The position numbers and the translations under genes are program-made. Positions 1 to 10,018 of a stretch of DNA of 64,000 nucleotides are shown one piece after another; position 1 is the stretch's first letter, and each line of letters starts with the position of its first letter. The DNA comes from Paramoeba atlantica (taxonomy: Eukaryota > Discosea): the NCBI GenBank assembly GCA_977017575.1, contig CDRNVI010000050.1:1-64000 (forward strand). Reading direction: 5' to 3'. The notes under the pieces are model-generated. The model was not told the origin of the DNA and ran no database searches. It saw only the letters and a program-made list of their open reading frames with translations.

Positions 1-317
1 TGACGGGGGGGCAGCATATGGCGGTGGCGGTGGGGTCGGGGTTGGTGGCGGGGATTGCGGCTGCGGTGATTTCGCATCCCGCCGATACGTTGTTGTCGAA
101 GATTAATAAGTCTCCGAGCGCCGGGGGGGAGGGGAGTATTCCCACGCGGTTGGTACGGCTCGCAAAGGCGACGGGGTTTCGAACATTGTGTGTGCAGGGA
201 CTCGGGGCGCGTTGTGTGATGATTGGTGCCCTGACGGCGGGGCAGTTTGCGATTTTTGACCGTACCATGGCGCTATGTGGCGCGCAAAGGTTTCATTTTC
301 AGGAACCGCGAAAGTAA
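1..317 (+). CDS. Mitochondrial phosphate carrier (SLC25A3-like), C-terminal end only
   Basis: The frame is open from the first codon (base 3) to a stop at 315-317, so the gene starts before the window and the ATG at base 18 is internal. About 100 residues of the third carrier repeat are visible. They include the hallmark SHPADTLLSKINK, which corresponds to the PX(D/E)XX(K/R) carrier signature, and the stretch GLGARCVMIGALTAGQF. In the family these are typical of the phosphate carrier of the inner mitochondrial membrane, which imports phosphate for ATP synthase. The closing residues RFHFQEPRK form a short hydrophilic tail. Other SLC25 members are possible but fit the SHPAD and MIGxLTA pattern less well. 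Confidence 0.85.
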   Translation, partial: TGGQHMAVAVGSGLVAGIAAAVISHPADTLLSKINKSPSAGGEGSIPTRLVRLAKATGFRTLCVQGLGARCVMIGALTAGQFAIFDRTMALCGAQRFHFQEPRK

Positions 318-816
318 AGGAGGGGAAAGAGGGGAAAAGGGGGGGGAATAGGCAAGTATGGATGAAAAAACCGGGAATAGGGGGGTAGATACAAGGTAAA
401 CTTTATACATTGATGCATACGATTTGTTGTGCTGTTCTTTTTTTGTTTTAAATGAAGGAGTAGAATTTAGTTTCAGACAAAAGCTTGAAAGTAGAACCTC
501 TTCGTTTTGTTTTTTTACTCGTGACCGGTAGATTATTAGCCAGATCTCTCTACACGGTCAAGTGGGTCAAGTATGAATTTCACTTTTACGATCGCTTCTT
601 TGGGAACGTACATCCAGACGTAAAATATATGGTGTCGACGGTAATTGTATTCTTGTAACTTTTAGTAGAACTCGACCCTACTCTGCATAACTTTCCTATT
701 CAAGGACTGACAAAGTAAGTACGCAAGAACAATGCTTCCAAAAACGGCTTTTATGGCAAAGATAAAAGTGGCCTTCGTTTTTCTTCCTTATTAGAAACTC
801 TTAAAAAGCATTCTAC
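318..816. other. Intergenic spacer with an LRR upstream relic
   Basis: No gene is seen here. From about 650 to 816 the sequence resembles the 160 bases upstream of the LRR gene at 1724, so this LRR gene was copied together with its upstream region. The last 30 bases, ending ttaaaaagcattctac before the ATG, are nearly identical to those upstream of three other LRR genes. Confidence 0.5.
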
Positions 817-1437
817 ATGTCTATCTACCACAACATTTTGTTGCGTACGTTGGATTCGGAAGCTCCACATGGTCAGCGCCCGGGAAAGGTAGCTGGAGTT
901 CCCCTCCCCCTGGAGTATGACTTGGCACGATTCGTGAAAAACGTGGAAGTGTATGAAACCACGTGGAGTACCGATACCCCCGCATGCGAGTGGTGTGGAA
1001 TTGAATGTGATTCGGACTCCAATGTGGTGGGCATTTACTGGTGCAGCAATTATCTTAGTGGTGAGTTGGATTGGAATTATCTTCCCGGAACTGTAGAAGA
1101 GTTAAGGTTGTTGAGTAATCAACTACAGGGAAGCGTTCCATTTGAAAGTCTCCCCTCTTCATTGGAAAATCTCAGCATTTCGGACAATAAGTTTACTGGG
1201 ACGCCGAATTTTCTGTCTTTGCCTCCTTCGATAGAATGCTTGAGCATTTCTTTAAACCACTTTGCAGGGTGGGTTGATTTCTCAATGCTCCCCTTGTCTC
1301 TGTGTGACGTGCATCTCGATGGCAACGAAAATTTGGAGGGAACTTTGGACGTGGAAGGAAAGTTGAAGGGCTTGTACTACGATGTGAAGGGAACAGAAAT
1401 TATCGTCAGTAACGGTATACTGACCCGTCCGCGATAA
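817..1437 (+). CDS. Short LRR protein, group A (A1)
   Basis: A 206-residue protein. After a short N-terminus (MSIYHNILLRTLD) comes a cap of the plant LRRNT_2 type: LPLEYDLARFVKNV followed by TW-x-TDTPACEWCGIEC at about residues 50-68. It is followed by four 23-residue repeats of the form LP-x2-(L/V/I)-x2-L-x-(L/I)-x2-N-x-(L/F)-x-G. No signal peptide, membrane segment or kinase domain is visible, so it is probably a soluble binding protein of unknown partner. It is about 95% identical to A2 at 1724, but the cap reads VEVYETTW instead of VEQDQDTW and the C-terminus is shorter (ILTRPR). The ATG is chosen because all group A copies share it. Confidence 0.85.
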   Translation: MSIYHNILLRTLDSEAPHGQRPGKVAGVPLPLEYDLARFVKNVEVYETTWSTDTPACEWCGIECDSDSNVVGIYWCSNYLSGELDWNYLPGTVEELRLLSNQLQGSVPFESLPSSLENLSISDNKFTGTPNFLSLPPSIECLSISLNHFAGWVDFSMLPLSLCDVHLDGNENLEGTLDVEGKLKGLYYDVKGTEIIVSNGILTRPR

Positions 1438-1450
1438 TAGAATGTTTGGT

Positions 1451-1551
1451 CGCTTCGTTAAAAGCGATGGTTGTTTTCAAGTACAAGTGCTTGTAGAGGT
1501 CACTGCTGCTGCGCGGTTCGCGTTGAAAACTTCCTCCGCGTTTAACAGAGG
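1451..1551. repeat. Degenerate hairpin repeat (H family)
   Basis: About 100 bases that fold back on themselves: cttcgttaaaagcgatgg… at the left and cctccgcgtttaac at the right, with a spacer containing gaggtcactgctgctgcg. It is a diverged relative of the hairpin ends at 27836, 28872, 36219, 48325 and 51318. It sits between two LRR genes and at the 5' breakpoint of the large duplication. Confidence 0.6.
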
Positions 1552-1675
1552 ACCATTGTATATTGTACGTTGACACTAGAATGCAATAATACAGTAGCAC
1601 GCGACCTGACTCTGCACAACTTGTCGATTCAAAGACTTATAAAAAACAATTTGTTTTTATGACAGTGATAAACGG

Positions 1676-1723
1676 TGACCTTTGTTTCTCTTCCTTATTA
1701 GAAACTCTTAAAAAGCATTCTAC
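1676..1723 (+). promoter_or_regulatory. Conserved upstream block of group A LRR genes
   Basis: The roughly 45 bases before the ATG (containing tttgtttctcttccttatta) are identical before 10019, nearly identical before 51725 and similar before 817, whereas sequence further upstream diverges. Such conservation suggests a core promoter or 5' leader that moves with the gene. The function is inferred only. Confidence 0.4.
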
Positions 1724-2365
1724 ATGTCTATCTACCACAACATTTTGTTGCGTACGTTGGATTCGGAAGCTCCACATGGTCAGCGCCCGGGAAAGGTAGC
1801 TGGAGTTCCCCTCCCCCTGGAGTATGACTTGGCACGATTCGTGAAAAACGTGGAACAGGATCAAGACACGTGGAGTACCGATACCCCCGCATGCGAGTGG
1901 TGTGGAATTGGATGTGATTCGGACTCCAATGTGGTGGGCATTTACTGGTGGAGCAGTTATCTTAGTGGTGAGTTGGATTGGAATTATCTTCCCGGAACTG
2001 TAGAAGAGTTAAGTTTGTTGAGTAATCAACTACAGGGAAGCGTTCCATTTGAAAGTCTCCCCTCTTCATTGGAAAATCTCGGCATTTCGGACAATAAGTT
2101 TAGTGGAACGCCGAATTTTCTGTCTTTGCCTCCTTCGATAGAATGCTTGAGCATTTCTTTAAACCACTTTGCAGGGTGGGTTGATTTCTCAATGCTCCCC
2201 TCGTCTCTGTGTGACATGCATCTCGATGGCAACGAAAATTTGGAGGGAACTTTGGACGTGGAGGGAAAGTTGAAGGGCTTGTACTACGATGTGAAGGGAA
2301 CAGAAATTATCGTCAGTAACGGTATACTCACCCGTTTGAGAGATACGAATGATGGTTTATTTTAA
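1724..2365 (+). CDS. Short LRR protein, group A (A2)
   Basis: A 213-residue protein with the group A layout: N-terminal MSIYHNILLRTLD, the cap motif TWSTDTPACEWCGIGC, then four 23-residue LRRs (starting LPGTV, LPSSL, LPPSI, LPSSL) and a C-terminal tail with YYDVKGTEII. It has no signal peptide or transmembrane segment. It is the first gene in copy 1 of the 8.3-kb duplication, and its twin at 10019 differs by one residue (S to G in FSGTPNF). Translation ends …RLRDTNDGLF. The role is unknown; plant-type LRR caps usually belong to secreted receptors, which makes the lack of a secretion signal notable. Confidence 0.87.
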   Translation: MSIYHNILLRTLDSEAPHGQRPGKVAGVPLPLEYDLARFVKNVEQDQDTWSTDTPACEWCGIGCDSDSNVVGIYWWSSYLSGELDWNYLPGTVEELSLLSNQLQGSVPFESLPSSLENLGISDNKFSGTPNFLSLPPSIECLSISLNHFAGWVDFSMLPSSLCDMHLDGNENLEGTLDVEGKLKGLYYDVKGTEIIVSNGILTRLRDTNDGLF

Positions 2366-2562
2366 CAGCTGGGCCTTTTTTTTCCTTTTTCTCCCTATTT
2401 TCGGGGTTCATGAAAACTTTGGGACTAAAAATCTATAAAGAAAGTATTTTAAAGTTTTTGTGACGCCCCCTTTATACTTTGCCCATTTTAAGCGTTCGTA
2501 AGTAACCCTGTCTCTTTTTCCGTGCGCAGGACATTTTCCCAATCTAATAACAGATAGACATA

Positions 2563-5279
2563 CACCCCCGTTCAGAAAAAATGTTACAAAAGTTTTGAGA
2601 GCATGGAAGGAGCTTTTTAGCTAGTTTTTTTTCGTAGTTACTCGGATACGTTAGGATAACAACGGAAAAATAGTCAGAATTCATCATTTTGCAGTACTTG
2701 ACCAGAGTATTTTTTATGTCAAAATTTTATCTGAAAATTATCTACTTTCAGTGATTTGTTCTTATTTTTCAATGTCACAAACGGACTCAAGTCTCTCTGC
2801 AGAGAGTCTTTCCGCGTCTTCCGCAACGGATACCGACTGGGAACCTTCGGAAGCTTCTGAAACGGAGTATGATTCCTCTTGCTCGACTTCGGGGGATTCT
2901 GAAGAATGCGAATCTGCCTACCACGAAAGTGGTTCAGATATCGCTTTCGTTGTAGGTGAAGGTATCGGTTCGGAAAGTTGCGATTCCGAAGATATGACTC
3001 TCCCCTTTCTTTTTCAAAAATCGCAACAGACGCACCATTCAACGAAATGCATAGCGGACCATACTTTTCAAGCAGATCTATTGGAAATCACTCAGAGTAT
3101 ATCACATCACTTAGCATCCACTTTAGCATCCCCCGCCTTAGAACCCCCAGAACCACAGATTCAGCAAAGTGGAGAAGTTCAGAAGACGTCTCCCGAGGTT
3201 TGTCTCGCACTCAGAGACTGCAACGAACCCCCGGACGTACATGTGATGGAGCGAATTGAGATTACCGGTGATTCGTTGGAACCCCCTTCCGAAAATGAGG
3301 CTCCTAACTCAACCACACCTTTAGCCACTCTTAAAAAAACAATTAGTTCGCTAAATCGAACTGTGCAGGCACAGAGAAATGCGATAAAACGTTTAAAGAA
3401 GAGCCTGCGGATTCACAGGAGGGTAATAAATGCATCTGAGGAACGAGAAGCTCGTTCAAAAGAGTACGTCCGCGTTTCTGTACTCGAATCTGACGAATGC
3501 AAAATAAGGTGCCAGACGCTTAGGCACGAAGTTCTTGAATATTCCCATAGACTTGATACCCTAAAAAACTCTTATTTTACACTTTTTGAAGAGCAGCAGC
3601 GAATTCTTCGAAGCATGCGTGATTTAAGAAAACAAATGGTCGAGGGGTCTACTGGTGAGGTAGACAAGATCACTCCTGCGAAGAAGCCTCGAGGGCGACC
3701 AGCTAAACTTGCAACTCGGCGTAGACGCGGGCTTCCGGTGATTTTATCTCAGAAAGGCAGCTTGAAGACACCACATACCGTGGCCCTACGAGTTTTGTAC
3801 TTAACGGGATACTTCACTCCGGCGGATCTGTGCCACATGTTCACATTAAATCGAATGACATGCAGTCGAATTATTTAAGTATAAGTACAAAAGAAAGAAA
3901 AACACTCTGAATCTGACCCCTGCAAAGAAGGAAGCCCGGGTGCTGTTTTGTCAGGCTTTGTTGAAAGAGCAACAACTCACAGGAGGACTCTTTTTAAAGA
4001 AACTCCTTATAACTGATGAAACGTATGTACATGCCGGGGACGGTACTCGAAAAGCTTGGCAAAGTGATGAAGATGTTGTTTATCGATCGCGGGTACATCA
4101 TCCCACTAAAGTCATGCTCTGGGGTGGCATAGACATTCAAGGTAATATCCTTTGGCATTGGTGTAACAACTTTACAGAGTTTTACGCACACGAGGCCACA
4201 CGCTCTTTGTATCCCGGTGAAAGTCGTGAGATCCCCCCTCCTGGTCGCAAATTAGGAAATTATTACTACCGAAAGGAAATCTTGATGAAACAGTGGATTC
4301 CTTACCATGCATCTCACCATGCATCATTCTCATCATCTCTTACCATGCATCATTTTTCAGGATGACGGAGCACCGCCACATACGGCGAAGAAGACAATGA
4401 TGTGGTGGGGGACGAGGGATGAAATAGGTACTCAAAGTTTGCGCACCTACAAAAGTTCCGATGGAGCTATTCTCCCGAAATGGCCGGCGGATTCTCCTGA
4501 CCTTTCTCCTATTTGAAAATTTTTGGTCTTTTTTAATACAGGAGAAGAATAAAAAGTGTCCGAATACGCAATCCGAGATTATCCAGGTATCTGAAGAATT
4601 TTTGAGGAGTCCAAAAGCTCGTGAGCTGGCTCAAACAGTAGTTGACTCCTTTGAAAGAAGGCTGCAAGAGTGTGTAGCAAATGGTGGAAATCGGGTGAAT
4701 TATTAACTTTTTAACATTAGCACAGTGTATGGGCATTATGTGGGAGGGGAAAAGGATACAATCCCTTTTGGTATTTTCTTCGTGAGATAAATAGATAGAT
4801 TATAGTATCTACTTTTGTATGATAGTAAGATCCGTATTTAAGAAAGATTTATTTATTTTTATAATCAAATTTTTAAATTTCACTGATGCCGGACACACTC
4901 AGCATGGGAAAGAATGGTCGGGAGCTCCTTGTGGCCTTCTCTGGAACAGTCATCTTTCAGGTGGTACTGGCGCTGACCGTCTCATCTTAATAGATTGTAG
5001 AAGTTGTAGAAATATGCTCCTCTTCTGACTCATCCTTTCCGTCTTCTCCAACAAAAGTTTCCGTCAAAATTGACTTTTTAGGTCGACAGAAGGTTCCACA
5101 AGTTCAGTCAAAATAAACTTTTTAGGTCGACACAAGATTCCACAATGCGATATTTCAGTTGCTTGCAATATTTTTCCTCGGGAGCCCCTGCCGAGATCTC
5201 TTCAAAACAGACATTATTTCCCCTTTAGCGCACCTCATACGTCCAGGAAAACAGTAACAATATGGCATGAACGGGGGTG
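2563..5279 (+). mobile_element. Tc1/mariner-type transposon, copy 1 (about 2.7 kb)
   Basis: A short inverted repeat, cacccccgttca, lies at 2563 and in reverse complement at about 5268-5279, and each end is flanked by TA, the target of the Tc1/mariner superfamily. Between the ends lies a broken transposase (2772-4706). The 3' part also holds a fragment near 4890-4980, readable as SMGKNGRELL, that recurs at 46850. The short inverted repeats make the exact ends tentative by a few bases. Confidence 0.6.
2772..4706 (+). pseudogene. Tc1/mariner-family transposase, frameshifted
   Basis: The reading starts at ATG 2772 (MSQTDSS). It opens with a Ser/Glu/Asp-rich region, then a coiled coil of about 110 residues, an AT-hook-like KKPRGRPAK and a helix-turn-helix-like stretch up to 3878. 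The catalytic part is readable in other frames: LITDETYV (first Asp, near 4014), FQDDGAPPH (second Asp, near 4360) and WPADSPDLSP followed by ENFW (near 4490). At least three breaks are visible: near 3870, a 25-base insertion of catcatt-type sequence near 4315, and one extra t near 4517 that separates SPI from ENFW. It cannot encode an intact enzyme as it stands. Confidence 0.75.
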
Positions 5280-5289
5280 TATGGATGTT

Positions 5290-6250
5290 TTAACATGCAC
5301 TCGGTATTGCTGAATGGCTTCTTGATCCTCATGATCTTCTTAGTAAAATTTACAGGAGTGCGTCCCACGGGACTTCCGCTTGAGAACTCGGGGATCGCTT
5401 TGATTCAGTTCTTCAATAGAGTCCCTGTAATATTGGGGGCGATCCACCCACCAGCGCACACACGATGCTTTCAGTGCGCGTACTACTTTCTTCCACTTCC
5501 TCCTTCAATTTCTTGTTCCGGTCCCAGTGAACTTTGCCATCTTGGACATTGCTGTCACGCAACTCTAGCCACATGGTCTTGAACCAATGGGCCAAAACTT
5601 CGCGATCCTGATTCGTGTCCTTATAAAATCCTCCATATTTTTACTTCAGGAAGTTTTTCATGTGACTAGCGATGACGTCGGTTGAAGCATCAGTGAAGCT
5701 CAGCGACCATGTCTGAGTCGATTGCGTCCACCGCCCATGCCCGGGCACCTCTTCCACCTTTACTCCACGTCCTTGAAAAAGAGAAAACCCGTGTCCCGGG
5801 ACTTTGTCAAGAGCACAAGACCGTGCAGCAACATGTTCTCATCCACGGGGACGTTGCACAAGGATTTGAGAACGTTGCTTTCCGGATCAGAGAGTTGGCG
5901 CAGTCGCAAGCTCATCTACCCAGCGCACAAAGCAACGATGTTGTCTTACATTCGCTGGATTAGTACCGGTGGAGGCCGTCGCTCAGGGGAGTACTTGGTT
6001 GCGTTCTTTTCGGCGTTACTCATGTGTACGTAAAAACTCCACTGAAGTTTCCGACCTTAATGGCATGCGGAACGCTTCTTGAATAGAGCAAGCCACCCAC
6101 TTTCTCAAAGTCAAGTACCTCTCGGAATCAGAAGAATCGGGATCGTCATCCACGTATTCATCGTTGCTCGGAGTAAGGTCGTAGTCGAACATACACCTTA
6201 AGAAAACAGAAAATACAGCCAACAAAGAAATTAATGTCAGAGAGGTCAAT
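5290..6250 (-). pseudogene. Degenerate minus-strand ORF block
   Basis: Several minus-strand reading frames line up end to end with frameshifts and stops between them. One starts at 6249 and has an acidic stretch (NDEYVDDDPDSSDSE). The next contains DKVPGHGFSLFQGRG. Another, after a single TAA, contains HWFKTMWLELRDSN and a Lys/Glu-rich run. Codon patterns look like a decayed protein gene, possibly from a transposon adjoining the Tc1-like element. I do not recognise the family. The copy at 13547-14507 is equally broken, so decay came before the duplication. Confidence 0.35.
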
Positions 6251-6582
6251 TGTTATACAGGTATTTAGTTTAAAAGGCAGAACACTTAGTACAGTGCAAT
6301 GAAAATTATTTTTTGGGTTGGGTATCTTCGTTGAGTACTCAAAAAACGAATTACCGGAATTTCATACATGTAACGTAACAGGGCCCTGTAATGTACAGGT
6401 CCTGTACATTAGTTGTACTCCCGTTTACGGGGGTGGGTACGAAAATATAGGGCGCACAAAATTTGTATAACGTGGCCAACTTTGAAATATTTTTTCTCCC
6501 TCACACTCTCACACTCTTTTGCGTAAAATTTGTTTCCTTTTTTCGTTTGCATACAACCTAAATCGTATATTATGACTGTGTT

Positions 6583-8433
6583 ATGAGCCTTACTCCTTGT
6601 CTTGCTCATTGTGTCACACACCATCACATCACTCTCTCTGATAAAGCAGAAGATTCAGTTGCTGCGGAAAATGCGGACGATCCATTTATCTGGTCAGAAC
6701 CTCGATCCGTCTCAATCGCACCAGTGCTTTACCTTGTGCAAGGTGTTCTCCAACGACTTCATACTTCCAGTTTCTTCGAACGCAAAATCACCACCGAGAA
6801 AGATTCTGCCCACTCGGCGAAAAGTAAAATTTCGAATATGGATTCCACGAAACACCGAAAATCAGGAAGCCTTGATATCTATAAAGATTACCTCGCGTCA
6901 TGTTACGCATTTGTAAGTCAAGTAATGGACCTCGTTGAGAAATATCACAACCTGTGCTTGCGCGAAACCACCTACCTGAGAAAATCGTGTCGCGCTCCGC
7001 AACTCTCCGTCACTTCGGACAACCACGAGGCATGTCTGCCTGAAGCGGAGGCTGAAGGCGGTACGGTTCACCTCCTTGCCCTCTACCCCTCCCCGATTCA
7101 CCCCATCACGCTACAAGTTATAGACATTAAACAAATCAAAATAAAAACAGAACCCGAGTTGCGGTATCGTCTCACCCTGTGGGACGGCTGCTGCGGCTGT
7201 GATGCACTTCTGTGCGCCTCGTTAAGCACGAAATTCATCACCGCCTGTGAGGTGATTGCCATGGGCACTGTTCTCACCATCACCCACGCGGTGCTGCTCT
7301 ACCGTGAGCTCAGCTCTCCAGAGCACACCGCGTGGGGGAAGCAATTCAAAAGGGTCGAAAACGAACCCGATATCGAAACCAACAAAAGAATAGAAAACGA
7401 CCTCGAGTCACAAAAAAAAGAGTTTTCTAAAAGTGAGTATCACCCCGTACTTTTGATACTCGCCCTCGACGAGCGCAGCCTTTTCGAGTCCCACAACCAC
7501 TGGGTGATCTCCTCGAGGATGACACCCGGGGTAGCGACCCCTGCCCCTTGTTGGGCTCTTTTGGGAGGAGCAAATCCCAGAAATGAAACACCAGAATTCG
7601 TACCTTTTACCTGTGCGAATTGGTTTCGACAAAACGCCTCCATTCACTCTCTTTTGTTTGCACAACAAAAAGGAGAAGAAGAAGAAGAAGACGCTGAGTC
7701 TTCGACTTCGACTTCTTTAATCAATATAGTTCTCACGGATGCTCATGGCAACCATTGGGAGGTTGACCCCTCCTCGGGACGGTTTGTTCTTGAGAATAAA
7801 AAGAATAAATTCTTTCCCGAAAAACGGTTTTGGAGTCCTATGGGGGAAAAGAATAAAAAGGCTTCCCACAACAAACGACTCGCCCACTCCCGGGGGGAAA
7901 AATACCGAAATACATTATTTATACAAAATGAATTTACACAAAACGAAAATGAAAAAGAACAAAACGTGGACGAGCTCACGGCGCTGTACAAACTCTCCCA
8001 GATCCCCTCGGGAACTGTGGTGAGTGTGGAGGCCGTCGTCGCGTGTGTCTCCGTTGTCGGGGAGCTCATACGTACTCGGGATGGACGGGAGGTACTGCTC
8101 TCTCGGGTGTGGCTGGTCCCACCCGTAGACAGCGAGAAGGGGGGTATTGGAAAGAACAATGAAAACAGCACCTCCTCCCCTCTCCCTCATGATGGGAATA
8201 GGACAGAGGAGGTGGAGTTTCAAAACGTGTCTGTTTTGGATGTACGGGTTCCGTTAACGATATGGGGTCCCTTGCATTCTCGCCCTGAGGTGTCTCGGCT
8301 CTTAAAGGGTGAGATACCCGATAATTACGGTTCTATCGTGTGGCAAAACCTTACGGTGACTTCATTTCATGGCGCTTTGGGGTTAAGCACAAGGCACGAC
8401 ACGATGCTGTATACATGTATGTTGGAAGAATGA
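6583..8433 (+). CDS. RPA1-like single-stranded DNA-binding protein (copy 1)
   Basis: A 616-residue protein. Residues about 172-310 resemble the RPA70 N-terminal OB fold: TLQVIDIKQIK, then RYRLTLWDG, then the strand VLLILALD. The middle (about 345-460) is divergent and rich in charged and low-complexity sequence (GEEEEEDAES). Residues about 468-611 resemble DNA-binding domain B of RPA1: SGTVVSVEAVVACVSVVGEL, VPLTIWG and GLSTRHDTML. The zinc-containing domain C, which in RPA1 carries the trimer contact, is absent. It may be a divergent RPA1 paralogue for single-stranded DNA binding rather than the main RPA subunit. The ATG at 6583 is the first in a long open frame. The second copy differs at about two residues. 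Confidence 0.6.
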   Translation: MSLTPCLAHCVTHHHITLSDKAEDSVAAENADDPFIWSEPRSVSIAPVLYLVQGVLQRLHTSSFFERKITTEKDSAHSAKSKISNMDSTKHRKSGSLDIYKDYLASCYAFVSQVMDLVEKYHNLCLRETTYLRKSCRAPQLSVTSDNHEACLPEAEAEGGTVHLLALYPSPIHPITLQVIDIKQIKIKTEPELRYRLTLWDGCCGCDALLCASLSTKFITACEVIAMGTVLTITHAVLLYRELSSPEHTAWGKQFKRVENEPDIETNKRIENDLESQKKEFSKSEYHPVLLILALDERSLFESHNHWVISSRMTPGVATPAPCWALLGGANPRNETPEFVPFTCANWFRQNASIHSLLFAQQKGEEEEEDAESSTSTSLINIVLTDAHGNHWEVDPSSGRFVLENKKNKFFPEKRFWSPMGEKNKKASHNKRLAHSRGEKYRNTLFIQNEFTQNENEKEQNVDELTALYKLSQIPSGTVVSVEAVVACVSVVGELIRTRDGREVLLSRVWLVPPVDSEKGGIGKNNENSTSSPLPHDGNRTEEVEFQNVSVLDVRVPLTIWGPLHSRPEVSRLLKGEIPDNYGSIVWQNLTVTSFHGALGLSTRHDTMLYTCMLEE

Positions 8434-8616
8434 AATGGACTAAAAGGGCTTGAATAAGAGAACACTTTTTTCTTCGAAAGTTTTGCCTTTTTTCGGGCAG
8501 AGATATTTTCGACAGTCCCCGCGGAGGATTACGAGCATTGTTTCTGCACGACAACAAGGGGCCAGCTTTGTGGCCAGCTTGATAATTCCGTCCTTCCAAA
8601 GTCATCGATGAATTGC

Positions 8617-9436
8617 AGTAAAAGTCACAATTCTGAGAATGGTCAGTTGCACATTGCCGCGTAAAAAAGCACTTTTGCAAATTTTCGTCACAATTCTCAG
8701 AATTGACCTGTTGCACGTTGGCAGCACTTTTTTGGTAGAAATTGAATGGATTCTCATTTTTACTGATTTGCTTTTTTCTAAAAAAAAATGGTAGCCACAA
8801 AAAAGGGAGGTACATGGAAGAATATAAATAAAAACCATCTGCAGCAGCACGTCCTCATTGACGTCGACAACTTTGTTAATGAACCTAGCGAAGCCCAAGA
8901 AGAACTCTATGGAAAGAGAGTGAATATGAGACAGTGAAATTCATTTTTTCCCGAATTTTATTTTCATGATTTTTTTGGTGATTTCAATTTATTAATCCCA
9001 TGTTGTTATACGCTTTAGCTATAAGTCTCATTAAATTACGATCTTCGAATTATCATCTCTATGTCTGAATATTCCCTAGAAAATCGTAGGCCGATAAGCA
9101 AGTACATCATTCGAAGCCCCCCTTTGCCAAGAACCGTGGCCGTTGCAAGTCGTATAAATTCTTTTCCTGTCTCAGCAACGGTACCCCTTTCCACTGAAGG
9201 CAAACGAGGCAACGCTAGGATAGGGGGGGAGTAATATATTAGGTATAAAGAGGAAGTGCAGAAGCTGTATGAAACTTTTTTGGCCTTTCTCATTTTTGAT
9301 TCTCAAATGGAGTTGCACGTTGACATGGTCATTCAGAGACGCATTCTCATTTTTAAATAGCATTCTCATTTTTCCTAATTGCACGTTGACAGCCCAATTC
9401 TCATTTTTAGTGATTCTCAGAATTGTGACTTTTACT
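8617..9436. repeat. Inverted-repeat element of about 820 bp
   Basis: The ends form a 24-base inverted repeat (agtaaaagtcacaattctga… at 8617-8640 and its complement at 9413-9436). Inside, shorter motifs recur: attctcattttt several times and ttgcacgttg(a/g)cagc at both sides. No intact ORF is convincing. It looks like a non-autonomous DNA transposon with repetitive subterminal regions. The same element is present at 16874-17697. Confidence 0.55.
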
Positions 9437-9473
9437 ATGTAGGTATGAGTACAGGCTTAAGGCTTCTTAAGCC

Positions 9474-9741
9474 GTGTTCCAGGATAGTATACCCATGCCC
9501 ACTTAGAATACCTACGCCCCCCTCAACACAACAGAAGCGAGAGATGTCACATTTTTAGAAGCGACAGAGTAACTTTTCTAGCAAGCCCCAGCTAAGAAAT
9601 CTTATTTGAAGGCCAAGGCACCTTTTTTCTAGCAACTACAGAGAACGAAAGCTCCGCGAAGCGGCGCGAAAAATTTTAAGTTTTTGCTTTTTAAAGAAAA
9701 TTTAGTATACCGTACCCACTTAGTATACCTACTAGGTATCC
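9474..9741. mobile_element. Truncated TA-target MITE (G family)
   Basis: It begins gtgttccaggatagtatacc and continues like the complete G element at 37046-37331, including cttttctagcaa motifs and the palindromic gcgaagcggcgc core near 9658. The right end (…ctatcctggaacatgg in the complete copy) is missing because the junction of the 8.3-kb tandem duplication cuts it at …tactaggtat. Confidence 0.65.
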
Positions 9742-10018
9742 TAATCGCTTCGTTAAAAGCGATGGTTGTTTTCAAGTACAAGTGCTTGTAGAGGTCACTG
9801 CTGCTGCGCGGTTCGCGTTGAAAACTTCCTCCGCGTTTAACAGAGGACCATTGTATATTGTACGTTGACACTAGAATGCAATAATACAGTAGCACGCGAC
9901 CTGACTCTGCACAACTTGTCGATTCAAAGACTTATAAAAAACAATTTGTTTTTATGACAGTGATAAACGGTGACCTTTGTTTCTCTTCCTTATTAGAAAC
10001 TCTTAAAAAGCATTCTAC

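Larger units (their letters stand above)
1450..9741. repeat. Large tandem duplication, copy 1 (about 8.29 kb)
   Basis: From about 1450 the sequence recurs nearly base for base from about 9745, in the same orientation and directly adjacent. The offset is 8295 bases up to about 3825, 8282 after a 13-base deletion in copy 2, and 8257 after a 25-base difference near 4315. Copy 1 ends inside the right part of a miniature inverted-repeat element (…tactaggtat) and copy 2 begins inside a hairpin repeat (tcgcttcgttaaaagc). Both breakpoints therefore lie in repeats. Confidence 0.95.

Noticed and set aside
3870-4520. Programmed frameshifting in the Tc1-like transposase
   Set aside because: Several independent breaks, including insertion and deletion private to each copy, indicate decay and not recoding.
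7743-8223. Minus-strand frames opposite the RPA1-like gene
   Set aside because: They are Ser/Phe-rich shadow frames created by the Lys/Glu-rich coding strand.
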